A stretch of DNA of 64,000 nt from Sporanaerobacter acetigenes DSM 13106 (GTDB lineage Bacteria > Bacillota > Clostridia > Tissierellales > Sporanaerobacteraceae): NCBI RefSeq assembly GCF_900130025.1, contig NZ_FQXR01000005.1, positions 62,001 to 126,000 on the forward strand, given 5' to 3'. Numbering within the stretch: the stretch's first letter is position 1; each line of letters starts with the position of its first letter. The notes below the pieces were generated by a model, which was not told where the DNA came from, did no database searches, and saw nothing but the letters and a program-made list of their open reading frames with translations. Made by a program: the position numbers and the translations under genes. Shown one piece after another: positions 27,911-37,919 of this stretch.

Positions 27911-28459
27911 ATGAAGGCAAGTGATCTTGACAATATTTTTGCTACAGGCGGAGAATATGAGCTTCGATGTGCCATAGAGCTATACGGTCAATCGCTTCTA
28001 AGATATTGTCACAATATACTTTGTGATTATTTTGAAGCTCAAGACGCTGTACAAGTCACATTTATCAAAGCCTATAACAAAAGAAATAATTTTGAAAGTG
28101 GAACATCCTTGTCGGCGTGGCTATATCGTATTGCATATACTACGTGTATAGACTTACTTAGAAAGAAAAAATTGTTGTTTTTTATGCCCCAAACAGGTAT
28201 GAATTCTACAAAACAGGAAAATGAATATTCAAGCTACATAAGTGATGATTTAAAAAAAGCTCTTTTAACTTTATCTCCGTCGGACAGGGCACTAGTGTTT
28301 AGTAGGGTAATAGATGAAAAAAGCTATGGAGAATTGGAAGATATCTATCATGTATCAGCTAGTACATTGCGGAAACGCTATGAAAGAGCAAAAAAGAAAT
28401 TGTCAGATGAATTGCAAAAAACAAATTCCTATAATGAAGGATTGGGGGGTATAAAATGA
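27911..28459 (+). CDS. ECF sigma factor
   Basis: A 182-residue group IV sigma-70 factor. Region 2 runs from about residue 20 to 85 (DYFEAQDAVQVTFIKAYNKRNNF, SLSAWLYRIAYTTCIDLLRKKK). Region 4 lies at about 118-165 (LSPSDRALVFSRVIDEKSYGELEDIYHVSASTLRKRYERAKKKL, split here by the reader). It directs RNA polymerase to a small regulon. It overlaps the next gene by 4 bases (ATGA), the usual arrangement with a membrane anti-sigma partner. GGGAGAGATGAG precedes the ATG. Confidence 0.9.
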   Translation: MKASDLDNIFATGGEYELRCAIELYGQSLLRYCHNILCDYFEAQDAVQVTFIKAYNKRNNFESGTSLSAWLYRIAYTTCIDLLRKKKLLFFMPQTGMNSTKQENEYSSYISDDLKKALLTLSPSDRALVFSRVIDEKSYGELEDIYHVSASTLRKRYERAKKKLSDELQKTNSYNEGLGGIK

Positions 28460-29799
28460 AATTTGATCATGATGAAACAATTATAAAAAATGCACTTGAT
28501 ACTATCGAGACACCTGAATATGACATTGTATCAAATGTGGAAAGAAAGATAAGAAAACAGAAAACTCCTATGAAGTTTAAAAGATCAGTTTCTGTTGCAA
28601 TAGTTTGTATATGCTTGATGGTTTCAGTTGGCGTAATGGCAGTGACTATTCCAAGTTTCAACAAGCTTTTATCTATTGTTAGTCCTGATATAGCATTGAT
28701 GCTACAGCCTATAGAGGCTAGTTGTGAAGACAATGGAATCAAGATGGAAGTATTAGGAGCTATGAATGATGATGAGATGGCTGTTATTTATATTACGATG
28801 AAAGATTTGGTAGGAGATAGAATTGATGAAACCTTAGATATTTATGATTACAATTTGACGGGGACAAATATATCTAATTGTCAAATAGTTCACTATGATG
28901 AAACAACTAAAACTGCAACTTTACGTATGCGAGCTAATGGTGGGAAAAAACTAAACGGTAAAAAAGCAAGTTTTCAAGTTGAATCTTTTCTTGTTGATAA
29001 GTTGACATTTGATGGAGTTGAGACTGGCATCGATCTTTTAGATATAAATGAAGTTGAAGATTCACAGACAATTTCTCTAGACATGAACAATGATGTCTTA
29101 GGTGGAGGGGGCGAATTGTTTGAGGAGTTTGAAACACAGGGCATAATAGGGATCCTAAAGCCAGATCAAATGAAAATAACACTACCTGAAATAGATTTTA
29201 TGTATATATCAAATATTGGTTATATTGATGGTCGCCTCCACATACAAACTAAGTGGGTTGGAGATGGCATTGATGATCATGGATATTTCTATTTTGTCGA
29301 TGCTTTGGGTAATAGGATTGACAAGAATCCAGATAGTATTTACTTTGGAGTAGATGATTTAGGCAATACCAAATGGGGACGTAATTATATAGAATATATC
29401 TTTGATGTAGACGATATAAATCTTCATGATTTGAAACTTATGGGCTATTTTGTATCTCATGGCAATTATGTAACAGGAAATTGGAAAACAACATTTAAGC
29501 TTAAATCTGTTGGAGAAGAAAAGAAAATTGATTGCAATATAAAAATGGATACTTTAAATGTAAATACTATTAAAGTATCGCTTTTAGGTATAACTCTAGT
29601 GTGCAATGGAGAAATTGATGAGTCTACAAGAATACCTATTAGTATCAATATGACTGATGGTAGTTCTCAAACATTTGACTGTGGAATTAGCTATAGTGAC
29701 AATGGAGAAGTCAGAATAAAATATATACCTTCTTTACCACTGGATGTTTCAAAGGTTGAATCAGTGAATATAAATGGAACTGTGATAGATATTAATTGA
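28456..29799 (+). CDS. DUF4179 membrane protein, probable anti-sigma partner
   Basis: A 447-residue protein with a short cytoplasmic N-terminus, one membrane segment at about residues 45-65 (VSVAIVCICLMVSVGVMAV), and a large outer domain. It matches DUF4179, whose genes regularly follow ECF sigma genes. The N-terminal ~40 residues likely hold the sigma factor, and the outer domain likely senses a cell-surface signal (inference from family and coupling). The 4-base overlap with the sigma gene couples their translation. The signal is unknown. A second, diverged pair lies at 45668-47465 on the other strand. Confidence 0.82.
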   Translation: MKFDHDETIIKNALDTIETPEYDIVSNVERKIRKQKTPMKFKRSVSVAIVCICLMVSVGVMAVTIPSFNKLLSIVSPDIALMLQPIEASCEDNGIKMEVLGAMNDDEMAVIYITMKDLVGDRIDETLDIYDYNLTGTNISNCQIVHYDETTKTATLRMRANGGKKLNGKKASFQVESFLVDKLTFDGVETGIDLLDINEVEDSQTISLDMNNDVLGGGGELFEEFETQGIIGILKPDQMKITLPEIDFMYISNIGYIDGRLHIQTKWVGDGIDDHGYFYFVDALGNRIDKNPDSIYFGVDDLGNTKWGRNYIEYIFDVDDINLHDLKLMGYFVSHGNYVTGNWKTTFKLKSVGEEKKIDCNIKMDTLNVNTIKVSLLGITLVCNGEIDESTRIPISINMTDGSSQTFDCGISYSDNGEVRIKYIPSLPLDVSKVESVNINGTVIDIN

Positions 29800-30307
29800 T
29801 AGATGCTGGATTTTATTGCTGCAGAATTGACTGTTGGTGTTTTGATTTGAGTATTAGTTTAGCTTTGAAATATATAGTTTTTTTGAACTATCTATAGTTG
29901 CTAAATAAATGTCTTTTATATCATTTATACCTTGGAAGCTCAACGGGTTTAGCAAAAAGTTTAAAATCTGTAGGAGTTGCTGGCCTGTTGGGTTCTTTTT
30001 TAATGATACTAAATTGTCCCTTTGGTTCTAAATGGAAGTATTTCATTAGATGCTAAATAGTAGAGTAGTATTTACTTACTATGGTATAGATAAAAGAAGA
30101 GAAGAACAAATTATTTTAGCTATAAAATTTATGAATAAAACAAAAGGACTTATTGATTTATTTGATAATCATTTACTTTTAGTATATATGTTTGATAAAC
30201 TAAATTAGGAAAAAACATAGATGAATATGGAGATATTGAAAAAGAGTTACATGTTGAAAATATTATTTGAAGAGTTGTCAAAAAATCAATATTGCTAGGA
30301 GTTAGGA
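29800..30307. other. 508-base gap with no recognisable gene
   Basis: All frames are broken by stops apart from short stretches. One open stretch near 29936-30056 reads GSSTGLAKSLKSVG then LLGSF, which looks like the decayed remains of a protein, and the 52-codon frame at 30050-30208 follows. The composition is like the neighbouring genes. I see no terminator after the DUF4179 gene and no strong promoter for the peptide transporter. Confidence 0.5.
30050..30208 (+). CDS. Possible short ORF or gene remnant
   Basis: A 52-codon frame (MLNSRVVFTYYGIDKRREEQ at the start, MFDKLN at the end). There is no ribosome site before the ATG, which suggests a remnant rather than a gene. The product is not recognised. 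Confidence 0.2.
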   Translation: MLNSRVVFTYYGIDKRREEQIILAIKFMNKTKGLIDLFDNHLLLVYMFDKLN

Positions 30308-31222
30308 ATGAAAAGATATATTATAAAAAGACTTCTAACTTCGGTTGTTACAATTTGGGTTCTGATAACATTAGTTTTCTTTATGGTTCGGTTAATACCA
30401 GGAGATCCTTTTACAAATGGAAAAATCAAACCAGAAATTGTTGAAAACATGATGGAATATTATGGCTTGAATAAGCCGTTGTTAGAACAATATAAGGTTT
30501 TTGTATTGAATTTATTGAAAGGGGATTTAGGATATTCCCTTAATTACATAGGAAGAACTGTTAACCAGATAATAATAGACTCTTTTCCTGTTTCAGCGGA
30601 TTTAGGGATAAGAGCTTTGATATTTGCAATAATAGGTGGAATTTTATTGGGCGTTATTGCTGCTATTAATCATAATAAAATTTGGGATAACATTAGCGTT
30701 ACTATTGCGATAGTTGGCATTTCTGTGCCTAGTTTTATACTAGGTGCATTAATTCAATATATATTTGCTTTAAAGTTTAGATGGTTTCCTGCAGCACAAT
30801 GGAATAGTTTTTCTTCAACAATTTTGCCATCCTTTACACTAGGAATAGCAACCCTTGGGATGATAACAAGAATATTACGATCTAGCATGATAGAAATTCA
30901 TAATAAGAACTATTTAATTGTTGCGAAATCAAAGGGATTATCAAAAAAACATATTTTATTTAAATATGAGCTTAGAAATGCAATTATTCCAGTTATTACG
31001 CTATTAGGCCCAACTACGGCAATGCTATTAACTGGAAGTTTTGTTGTGGAACAAATATTTGCAATTCCAGGATTGGGAAGACATTTTGTATTATCCATTC
31101 AAAATCTTGATTATTCACTAACCCTTGGATTGACAATATTTTATGGGACTATATTGATTTTAATGAATTTAATAGTAGATATATTATATGCCATTGTTGA
31201 TCCTAGAATACGGTTAGAATAG
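30308..31222 (+). CDS. Dipeptide/oligopeptide ABC transporter permease (DppB type)
   Basis: A 304-residue inner-membrane permease. It opens MKRYIIKRLLTSVVTIWVLITLVFFMVRLIPGDPF (break after 20 residues in any search), the standard DppB/OppB beginning with the PGDP motif. Six membrane segments follow, and the EAA loop near residues 195-225 (VAKSKGLSKKHILFKYELRN) contacts the ATPases. The ending DILYAIVDPRIRLE is typical. It forms a heterodimer with the next gene product. TAGGAGTTAGG precedes the ATG. It is the first of five transporter genes. Confidence 0.94.
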   Translation: MKRYIIKRLLTSVVTIWVLITLVFFMVRLIPGDPFTNGKIKPEIVENMMEYYGLNKPLLEQYKVFVLNLLKGDLGYSLNYIGRTVNQIIIDSFPVSADLGIRALIFAIIGGILLGVIAAINHNKIWDNISVTIAIVGISVPSFILGALIQYIFALKFRWFPAAQWNSFSSTILPSFTLGIATLGMITRILRSSMIEIHNKNYLIVAKSKGLSKKHILFKYELRNAIIPVITLLGPTTAMLLTGSFVVEQIFAIPGLGRHFVLSIQNLDYSLTLGLTIFYGTILILMNLIVDILYAIVDPRIRLE

Positions 31223-31234
31223 TAGGTGTGAATT

Positions 31235-32164
31235 ATGAATGTCACAAAAGAAAAATTTAGACCATCTACAGACATATATGAATCTATTGAGGAAACTAGA
31301 ACAATAGAAGATATTTCAATTAAACATATTAAAAGTATGATTTTATCAAATAAAATTATGATGATTTCAATAATTATTTTAATAACATACATAGTTATGG
31401 CAATTGTAGGACCATTTTTAATACCTTATGATTATAAAACTACGGATCTGTCCAATGTGAATAAATGGCCTAATAGTGAACATTGGTTTGGGACAGATGA
31501 ACTTGGTAGAGATTTATGGCAAAGAACGTGGGTTGGAGCAAGAGTTTCTATTTTTATTGGCATTATATCTGGTTTAATACAAACCATTGTTGGCGCATTT
31601 GTTGGAGGAATGTCAGGACTTCTTGGGGGTAAGGTGGATAATATCATAATGAGGTGTTTGGACATAATTAGTGCGATTCCTTATACAATTATTACAATTT
31701 TGATTATGGTTGTTATGGGATCGGGGATAATTTCACTTATTATTGCGATATCTATTACAAGTTGGATTGATATGGCTCGATTGGTTCGCGGTCAGATTAT
31801 ACAACTTAAAAATCTTGAATATATTATGTCGGCTAAATTGATGGGTGCGAGCAATTTATGGATATTATTCAAGCATCTTTTACCGAATTGTATTTGGATT
31901 ATTATTATACAGCTTACGATATCTATTCCAGAAGCAATATTTTCTGAAGCATATCTTAGCTTTTTAGGAATAGGAATAAAGCCACCAATGGCAAGCTGGG
32001 GATTGCTTGCAAATTTAGGTATAAAACATATAAGAACTCATCCATATCAATTGGTAATACCAGGTATATTAATCAGTGTGTTTATTTTGGCTATGAATAT
32101 TCTTGGAGATGGTTTTCGTGATGCTTTTGATCCAACATTGAATACAGTAAAGGACAGGAAATAA
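31235..32164 (+). CDS. Dipeptide/oligopeptide ABC transporter permease (DppC type)
   Basis: A 309-residue permease partner. After a 45-residue cytoplasmic N-terminus come six membrane segments. HWFGTDELGRDLWQR near residue 85 is the DppC/OppC hallmark, the EAA loop is near 205 (SAKLMGASNLWILFKHLLPN), and GDGFRDAFDP near 290 is the typical end. The stop codon overlaps the start of the following ATPase gene by one base. It belongs with the permease upstream in one complex. Confidence 0.94.
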   Translation: MNVTKEKFRPSTDIYESIEETRTIEDISIKHIKSMILSNKIMMISIIILITYIVMAIVGPFLIPYDYKTTDLSNVNKWPNSEHWFGTDELGRDLWQRTWVGARVSIFIGIISGLIQTIVGAFVGGMSGLLGGKVDNIIMRCLDIISAIPYTIITILIMVVMGSGIISLIIAISITSWIDMARLVRGQIIQLKNLEYIMSAKLMGASNLWILFKHLLPNCIWIIIIQLTISIPEAIFSEAYLSFLGIGIKPPMASWGLLANLGIKHIRTHPYQLVIPGILISVFILAMNILGDGFRDAFDPTLNTVKDRK

Positions 32165-33171
32165 TGATGAGAAAAGAAAAGTTATTAGAGATAAATAATT
32201 TAGAGGTATCATTTCTTACAGACTTTGGCAAAGTAAATGCAGTCAGAGGCATAAGTTTCAATGTTTCTACGGGAGAAACTTTAGGTATTGTGGGAGAATC
32301 AGGATGTGGCAAAAGTGTTACTGCTTTATCTATTTTAAAATTGTTAGAGCCAAGTAGTGCTGAAATTGAAGGAAAAATAGCATATAATCAGATGAATATT
32401 ACAAATTTTACAGATAGTGAAATGGAGAAAATACGTGGTGCAGAAATTAGCATGGTATTTCAAGATCCAATGTCTTCTTTGAATCCTACGATGAAAATAG
32501 GACATCAACTTTTTGATACTCTAATAAAGCATGAAAAAAGTTCTCGAAAAGAAGCAAAAAAGACTGTTTTAAAAATGTTGGAATCAGTAGGAATAAATGA
32601 TGTTGAAACAGTTTTTAATAAATATCCTCATGAATTGAGTGGAGGAATGCAACAGAGAATAATGATAGGGATTGCTTTAATTTGTAAACCTAAGTTGCTT
32701 ATTGCTGATGAGCCTACTACTTCATTGGATGTAACTATACAAGCACAATTATTGTCTTTAATGAAAGATTTGAAAAATAAATTGAATACATCAATAATTC
32801 TAATCACACATGATTTGGGGGTTGTTGCTAACATGGCAGATAGAATTTTGGTAATGTATGCAGGAAAAATTGTTGAAAGTGGAACAGTTGAAGATATTTT
32901 TTATCATCCCAAACATCCATATACAGTAGCTTTGTTAGGTGCAATACCGAGAATGGATTTAGGTTTTAATCAAAAGCTGTTAGAAATTAAAGGATATCCA
33001 CCAGACTTAATTGATATGAAACCTGGGTGTGCATTTGCTAAAAGATGTATGTATTCTATGGTTATTTGTGATGAAGCAGAACCTTTAGTATTTGAATGTG
33101 GTGATGAACATTTTGTATCTTGTTGGCTACAGCATGAGTACTCGCCCAAAATAGAAAAATATAATTCATAA
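32164..33171 (+). CDS. Peptide ABC transporter ATPase (DppD type)
   Basis: A 335-residue ABC ATPase with Walker A GESGCGKSVT near residue 43, signature LSGGMQQR near 158, Walker B LLIADEPTTSLD near 176, and H-loop THDLGVV. The C-terminal oligopeptide/dipeptide extension includes HPKHPYT and a cysteine cluster (CAFAKRC, CDEAEP, C in HFVSC), which in relatives binds an iron-sulfur cluster. It pairs with the next ATPase. Translation is coupled to the DppC gene through ATAATGATG. Confidence 0.95.
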   Translation: MMRKEKLLEINNLEVSFLTDFGKVNAVRGISFNVSTGETLGIVGESGCGKSVTALSILKLLEPSSAEIEGKIAYNQMNITNFTDSEMEKIRGAEISMVFQDPMSSLNPTMKIGHQLFDTLIKHEKSSRKEAKKTVLKMLESVGINDVETVFNKYPHELSGGMQQRIMIGIALICKPKLLIADEPTTSLDVTIQAQLLSLMKDLKNKLNTSIILITHDLGVVANMADRILVMYAGKIVESGTVEDIFYHPKHPYTVALLGAIPRMDLGFNQKLLEIKGYPPDLIDMKPGCAFAKRCMYSMVICDEAEPLVFECGDEHFVSCWLQHEYSPKIEKYNS

Positions 33172-33182
33172 GAGGTTATATT

Positions 33183-34136
33183 ATGGTTAAAGAAAAGGTT
33201 ATTGAGGTTGTAAAGCTAAAAAAATATTTCAAGGAACGCAATAAAAATGTATTAAAAGCGGTAGATGATATTAGTTTTACATTATATGAGGGTGAAGTAC
33301 TTGGACTGATTGGAGAATCAGGATGTGGCAAATCTACAATTGCCCGAACAATTGTAGGATATTATAAGCCAACAGAAGGAAAAGTTTTATACAAAGGTCA
33401 AAATATTCACCAATTTAATAAAAAACAGCTTAAAAATTATACGAAGGAAGCACAGATGATTTTTCAAGATCCTTCTAATTCACTTGATCCCAGGATGAGA
33501 ATTGTAGATATAGTTGGAGAAGGCATTGATATTCATAGGATAGCTTCTGGGGATGAAAGGTTAGATAGAATTTATAAAGTATTAAATGATGTGGGATTAA
33601 ATAGAAGTTTAATTTATCGATTTCCACATGAATTTAGTGGTGGTCAAAAACAAAGGATTAGTATAGCAAGGGCTTTAGCATTAGAGCCACGATTTTTAAT
33701 ATGTGATGAACCTATATCAGCATTGGATGTTTCGATTCGAGTACAGATTGTTAATTTATTGAAAAGGCTTCAAAAAAACTACAAATTGACATATTTATTT
33801 ATAACGCATGATTTAAGTACTTTAAAATATATTGCAAATAGAGTTGCTATCATGTACAGAGGTAGTATTTTAGAAATAGCAACTACAGAGGATATCTATC
33901 GAAATCCTTTACATCCATATACAAAAGTTTTATTATCATCAATTCCTATTCCTGATCCAGATGTAGAAAAAAATAGGTATATAGAAATTTTGGGAAATAG
34001 AAAATTTCAAAAGATGTCTGAAGGCGGATGTAAATTTAGAGGGCTGTGCAAGTATTCAAAAAAAATATGCTTCGAAATCGAACCATGTTTTAATGAAATT
34101 GATAGCAATCATTTTGTTAGATGTCATTTATATTAA
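33183..34136 (+). CDS. Peptide ABC transporter ATPase (DppF type)
   Basis: A 317-residue ABC ATPase, the second of the pair. Walker A is GESGCGKSTI near residue 43, signature FSGGQKQR near 154, Walker B LICDEPISALD near 173, and H-loop THDLSTL. The C-terminal extension again has HPYTKVLLSS and the cysteines of CKFRGLCKYSKKIC. AAGAGGTTATATT precedes the ATG, 11 bases after the DppD gene. ATP hydrolysis by the two subunits powers peptide import. Confidence 0.95.
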   Translation: MVKEKVIEVVKLKKYFKERNKNVLKAVDDISFTLYEGEVLGLIGESGCGKSTIARTIVGYYKPTEGKVLYKGQNIHQFNKKQLKNYTKEAQMIFQDPSNSLDPRMRIVDIVGEGIDIHRIASGDERLDRIYKVLNDVGLNRSLIYRFPHEFSGGQKQRISIARALALEPRFLICDEPISALDVSIRVQIVNLLKRLQKNYKLTYLFITHDLSTLKYIANRVAIMYRGSILEIATTEDIYRNPLHPYTKVLLSSIPIPDPDVEKNRYIEILGNRKFQKMSEGGCKFRGLCKYSKKICFEIEPCFNEIDSNHFVRCHLY

Positions 34137-34310
34137 TTTGCATCATGTGGTAATTCTCAAATTAATATGTTTAAGGATAAAGTTTATCTAATAAAACATT
34201 TTAATTTGGTTTAAATTACAAATTCTAATGCACAAGTATTTAAGGAGGGATGAAACAGTATTTTAAAGCAAAAAATAAGCCAATATTTAAAGCAAAGAAA
34301 GGATGATAAA

Positions 34311-35996
34311 ATGAAAAAAATATTGAAGAAGATAATTCCTTTATTACTTGTACTTTCATTTATGTTAGCAGGGTGTACTACAGGTACAACTAAATCATCT
34401 ACTGAAGAAAGTACTAGCAATGAACAAGTAGCAGAACAGGGAAATAAGAAAGTATTTAGATATGCTGAAGAAGCTGAACCAACAATACTTGATCCTCATA
34501 AAAGTTTCAATCCGATTTCATTAGACATAACTTATGCGGTGTATGAAGGGCTAACTCGTGTATATGATGGAGAAGTATTACCAGGGATGGCTGAAAGTTG
34601 GGATGTATCCGAAGATGGATTAACTTATACATTTCATTTAAGGGATGCTAAATGGAGTGATGGGGAACCTGTAACCGCTGAAGATTTTACATATAGTTTT
34701 GAAAGATTATTCAATCCTGATACACTTTCTGATTATGGAAATTTCGCTGTTTACTTTGAAGGTGGAGAAGATTATTGGGAAGGTAAAACTACTGATTTTT
34801 CAACTGTTGGTGTTAAAGCACTAGATGACAAAACTTTGGAATGTAAATTAGTTGTTCCTAAAAAGTATTTTTTAAATCTTATGGGATTTGGAGCTTTCCA
34901 TCCAGTTCGACAAGATTATATTGAAAAATATGGTGAAAGCTATGGCTCAGATCCGGAAAAAGCGGTGTATAATGGACCCTTTATCTTAAAAGAATGGAAG
35001 CATGAAGAAAGTTTATTAGAAGTTAAAAATGATGATTATTGGGACAAAGACAATATTCATTTAGATGAAGTTCAAATTTCTATTGTTAATAATCCTGCAA
35101 CAAGAGTAAATATGTATGAAACGGATGAATTAGATTTTACTCAATTGACAAAAACTGACATTCCTTCATATGAGAAAGGAAGTAAGGTGAATATTCAACC
35201 AAATTCTTCGATTTATTGGTTACAATATCAAGTAAATCATAAAGATCCCAAAAAAGCAGCTTTCTTAGGAAACAAGAATTTTAGAAAAGCTTTAGGATGG
35301 GCAATTGATAGACGAGCTATTGCTGATAGTGTCTTAGCAGATGGTTCTTTACCTGCTACTAGATTGGTACCAGCAACTATTCAGGGTTTAAATAAAAAAC
35401 ATGCTGAAGAATATTCAATAGGGGAAGAATATTTCCCAACAACAGCAAATATTGAAAAAGCTAATGAATATTTAGATTTAGCACTTCAAGAAATAGGCAA
35501 AAAGAAAGAAGAAATGCCTACTTTTGAAATTCTCGTTGATGATTCAGAATCAGCAAGATTGATAACTGAAGCCATACAAGATATGTTTGATAAAAATTTA
35601 GGTGTTAAAATGGAAATAAAAGCGGTAACATCAAGTCAAAAATGGGATGAGATGGGAAACAATAATTTTGATATTATGTATGCTGGATTTGGCCCTGATT
35701 TTAATGATCCAGTAAATTATTTGGATACATGGACATTAGACGGTGGTTATAATGTAATGGGATGGGAAAATAAAGAATATGAAGAATTAGTTAGGTTTAT
35801 AAATACAACCAATGATAATCAAGCAAGGGCTGATGCAATAGATAAAGCGGAAAAAATCTTCCTTGATGAAGTTGTATTCAATCCTATTTTCTTTGGAACA
35901 GCTGTTTATACACAAAAAGATACAGTGAAAGGTTTACTAAGGGATTCCACGGGTATGGATATAAACTATATTTATGTTGATATAGTGAATGAATAA
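34311..35996 (+). CDS. Peptide-binding lipoprotein of the ABC transporter
   Basis: A 561-residue family 5 solute-binding protein (DppA/OppA type). The signal peptide ends in the lipobox MLAGC with C22 lipidated, followed by a Thr/Ser/Glu-rich linker to about residue 45. Domain hallmarks are AEPTILDPHKSFN, YEGLTRVYDG and GLTYTFHLRDAKWSDGEPV (family signature near residue 105). It captures peptides outside the membrane and hands them to the permeases. It lies 174 bases after the DppF gene, with its own ribosome site AAAGGATGATAAA, and may be made in excess from its own promoter. A terminator follows. Confidence 0.95.
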   Translation: MKKILKKIIPLLLVLSFMLAGCTTGTTKSSTEESTSNEQVAEQGNKKVFRYAEEAEPTILDPHKSFNPISLDITYAVYEGLTRVYDGEVLPGMAESWDVSEDGLTYTFHLRDAKWSDGEPVTAEDFTYSFERLFNPDTLSDYGNFAVYFEGGEDYWEGKTTDFSTVGVKALDDKTLECKLVVPKKYFLNLMGFGAFHPVRQDYIEKYGESYGSDPEKAVYNGPFILKEWKHEESLLEVKNDDYWDKDNIHLDEVQISIVNNPATRVNMYETDELDFTQLTKTDIPSYEKGSKVNIQPNSSIYWLQYQVNHKDPKKAAFLGNKNFRKALGWAIDRRAIADSVLADGSLPATRLVPATIQGLNKKHAEEYSIGEEYFPTTANIEKANEYLDLALQEIGKKKEEMPTFEILVDDSESARLITEAIQDMFDKNLGVKMEIKAVTSSQKWDEMGNNNFDIMYAGFGPDFNDPVNYLDTWTLDGGYNVMGWENKEYEELVRFINTTNDNQARADAIDKAEKIFLDEVVFNPIFFGTAVYTQKDTVKGLLRDSTGMDINYIYVDIVNE

Positions 35997-36000
35997 TTAT

Positions 36001-36042
36001 AATAAAAGCTTTTGACGACACAAGTCAAAAGCTTTTATTTGA
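36001..36042. terminator. Terminator after the peptide transporter
   Basis: A perfect 16-bp stem, AATAAAAGCTTTTGAC with GTCAAAAGCTTTTATT, around a 7-base loop. It sits between convergent genes and can act in both directions. Confidence 0.9.
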
Positions 36043-36080
36043 TTTACACCTATATTATATTAAATTTATGTTCTTAAGTT

Positions 36081-36953
36081 TTATTCTTTTCTTTTCATTA
36101 TAAATTTAATTACAAAATATGCTATTGCTCCAATCACTACTGCGAAGGGAAGTATATAGATTATTGAGATTACAAATGTCTCTAATGCTTTTCTAAAAGA
36201 AAACAAGGAATTTTTAAAGGCATTAGCTAGTTTTTCTCCAAAGGTGGTATCTGTAGTTTGTTGATTGGTTAATCTTTCTACTTCTTCAATATTGACTTCA
36301 AAGGTACTGAAATCTACTTTATCATCAATATTCATGAGATTAGTCTTAAGTTTTTCTTTTTCATATATGGTTTCGCTGAGCTCATTTTCTAACTTAATTA
36401 TATCTTCCATTTTTTCTGCTTTAGATAGTAGGGCTAAAATTCTTTCTTCTTTGACTTCAAGAACTTTCAATCTGGATTCAGTATCTCTATATTCACTGGT
36501 TACATCTTGTTTATTGGTACTTTCACTGATTATATTGCCAACACCATTAAGGCTGGATTTAAAAGAAGATATTTTATCTTTTGGAACTCTAATTAGATAG
36601 AAACCATTTCTATAGCTTTTATTGTTGTAATATTGGTTATAATCTATTTGAGAGTTTTCTACATAAGCATTGTGTTTAGATATTAAGGCATTCAAGTCCT
36701 TATTGGCTTTTTCAAATTCAGTAGTTTCAAGTTGTATATAAACGTTGGTGATGACTTTTTCAGGTTCTAGAGGACTAGCTTCATCGTTATTGTCACGTTC
36801 TTCTTTGCTTTCTTCGGTAGGAGCTAAACTCATTTCATTAGAAACACTTTGTTCACTTGATTTTTTAGAACCACAGCCTGTCAATGATGAAAGGATTAAA
36901 AATAATATAAGACCTAATATTAAATATTTTTGAAATTTTTTCACTATTTCCAC
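36081..36953 (-). CDS. DUF4349 lipoprotein
   Basis: A 290-residue protein. The N-terminal lipoprotein signal ends in LTGC (C27), then an acidic linker (about 30-65), the DUF4349 domain (about 66-235), and a membrane segment near residues 250-280 (FVISIIYILPFAVVIGAIAYF), ending in KFIMKRKE. The domain includes a long coiled coil (about 155-205, LKVLEVKEERILALLSKAEK and following). It would be fixed to the membrane at both ends with the domain outside. Family function is unknown. CCTCC on the plus strand marks its ribosome site (GGAGGTGG on the coding strand). It is a single gene, convergent with the transporter. Confidence 0.85.
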   Translation of the reverse strand: MEIVKKFQKYLILGLILFLILSSLTGCGSKKSSEQSVSNEMSLAPTEESKEERDNNDEASPLEPEKVITNVYIQLETTEFEKANKDLNALISKHNAYVENSQIDYNQYYNNKSYRNGFYLIRVPKDKISSFKSSLNGVGNIISESTNKQDVTSEYRDTESRLKVLEVKEERILALLSKAEKMEDIIKLENELSETIYEKEKLKTNLMNIDDKVDFSTFEVNIEEVERLTNQQTTDTTFGEKLANAFKNSLFSFRKALETFVISIIYILPFAVVIGAIAYFVIKFIMKRKE

Positions 36954-37129
36954 CTCCTACAATCATTATATAAGGAAAACTAGAAAGTTTAAATTACAAA
37001 ATAGTTACAGATTTTTGCATATTAAAAAGAAAGTTATTTATATAGTTGAGACATCTAAAAAGAGGAAATATGATATATTTGTAGAAATATATATTTTAAG
37101 AATAGAAAATACAAAGGGGTATGGCGTTT

Positions 37130-37879
37130 ATGAGTGAAAAAGTAAAAATATTCATACTAGGAACTTATCATTTTGGAAACAGTGGAGAACATTTAGTAGA
37201 TATTAACTGTAAAGATGTAATTACAGATCAAAAACAAGAGGAAATTAAAGAAGTAATACAAAAATTGGTACAGTTTAAACCAAATAAAATTGCAGTTGAG
37301 TTAAAGCAAGAAGATGAAAAACGGTTAAATGAAATTTATATAGAATATTGTAGAAACAATTTTGATGAATATAATGAAATAGTAAATTATGATAATGAAA
37401 TTGTTCAATTAGGATTTAGACTAGGCAAGATGTTGAAACATACTAAAATTTATCCTATAGATCACATGATATATTTACCAGAAGAAGTATTTGAATATGC
37501 TGAAAAAAATTGTCCGGAATTTTACAAGGAATATATGAATAAAGCAAATGAATATGAAACAAGTACCAATGAGCATATAAGGAATAATACTATTGGAGAA
37601 AATTTAAAATATTTGAACAATCCTAAGCGTGTTGAAAAAGAACATAGTGATTTTTACTTGGGTTTAGCAAAAATAGGAGCAGGGGATAATTATTATGGAG
37701 CAGATATGTTAACAGAATGGTATAGAAGAAATCTTTTTATTTTTGGAAACCTACAGAATATATCTGAAAAAGGGGACAGAATTTTAGTGATTTATGGGGC
37801 TGGACATTGCAAAATACTTAGAGAGTTAGTTAAAGGATATAGAAAATTTGAGTTTGTTGATCCATTAAATTATTTATAA
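37130..37879 (+). CDS. DUF5694 family protein (TraB/EreA-like fold)
   Basis: A 249-residue cytoplasmic protein. FILGTYHFGNSGEH at the start and RILVIYGAGHCKILREL near the end carry the paired histidines seen in DUF5694, which is related to the TraB/erythromycin-esterase-like group. KPNKIAVELKQEDE near 55 supplies a conserved glutamate. These residues suggest a metal-dependent or hydrolytic activity, but no substrate is known. ATG 37130 is chosen over 37121 because AAAGGGG is ten bases from it and only one from the other. It is a single gene with no functional neighbours. Confidence 0.65.
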   Translation: MSEKVKIFILGTYHFGNSGEHLVDINCKDVITDQKQEEIKEVIQKLVQFKPNKIAVELKQEDEKRLNEIYIEYCRNNFDEYNEIVNYDNEIVQLGFRLGKMLKHTKIYPIDHMIYLPEEVFEYAEKNCPEFYKEYMNKANEYETSTNEHIRNNTIGENLKYLNNPKRVEKEHSDFYLGLAKIGAGDNYYGADMLTEWYRRNLFIFGNLQNISEKGDRILVIYGAGHCKILRELVKGYRKFEFVDPLNYL

Positions 37880-37919
37880 ACCTTCCAAAGGGGTATAAAC
37901 TTTACAGGAGGGGAAATAT

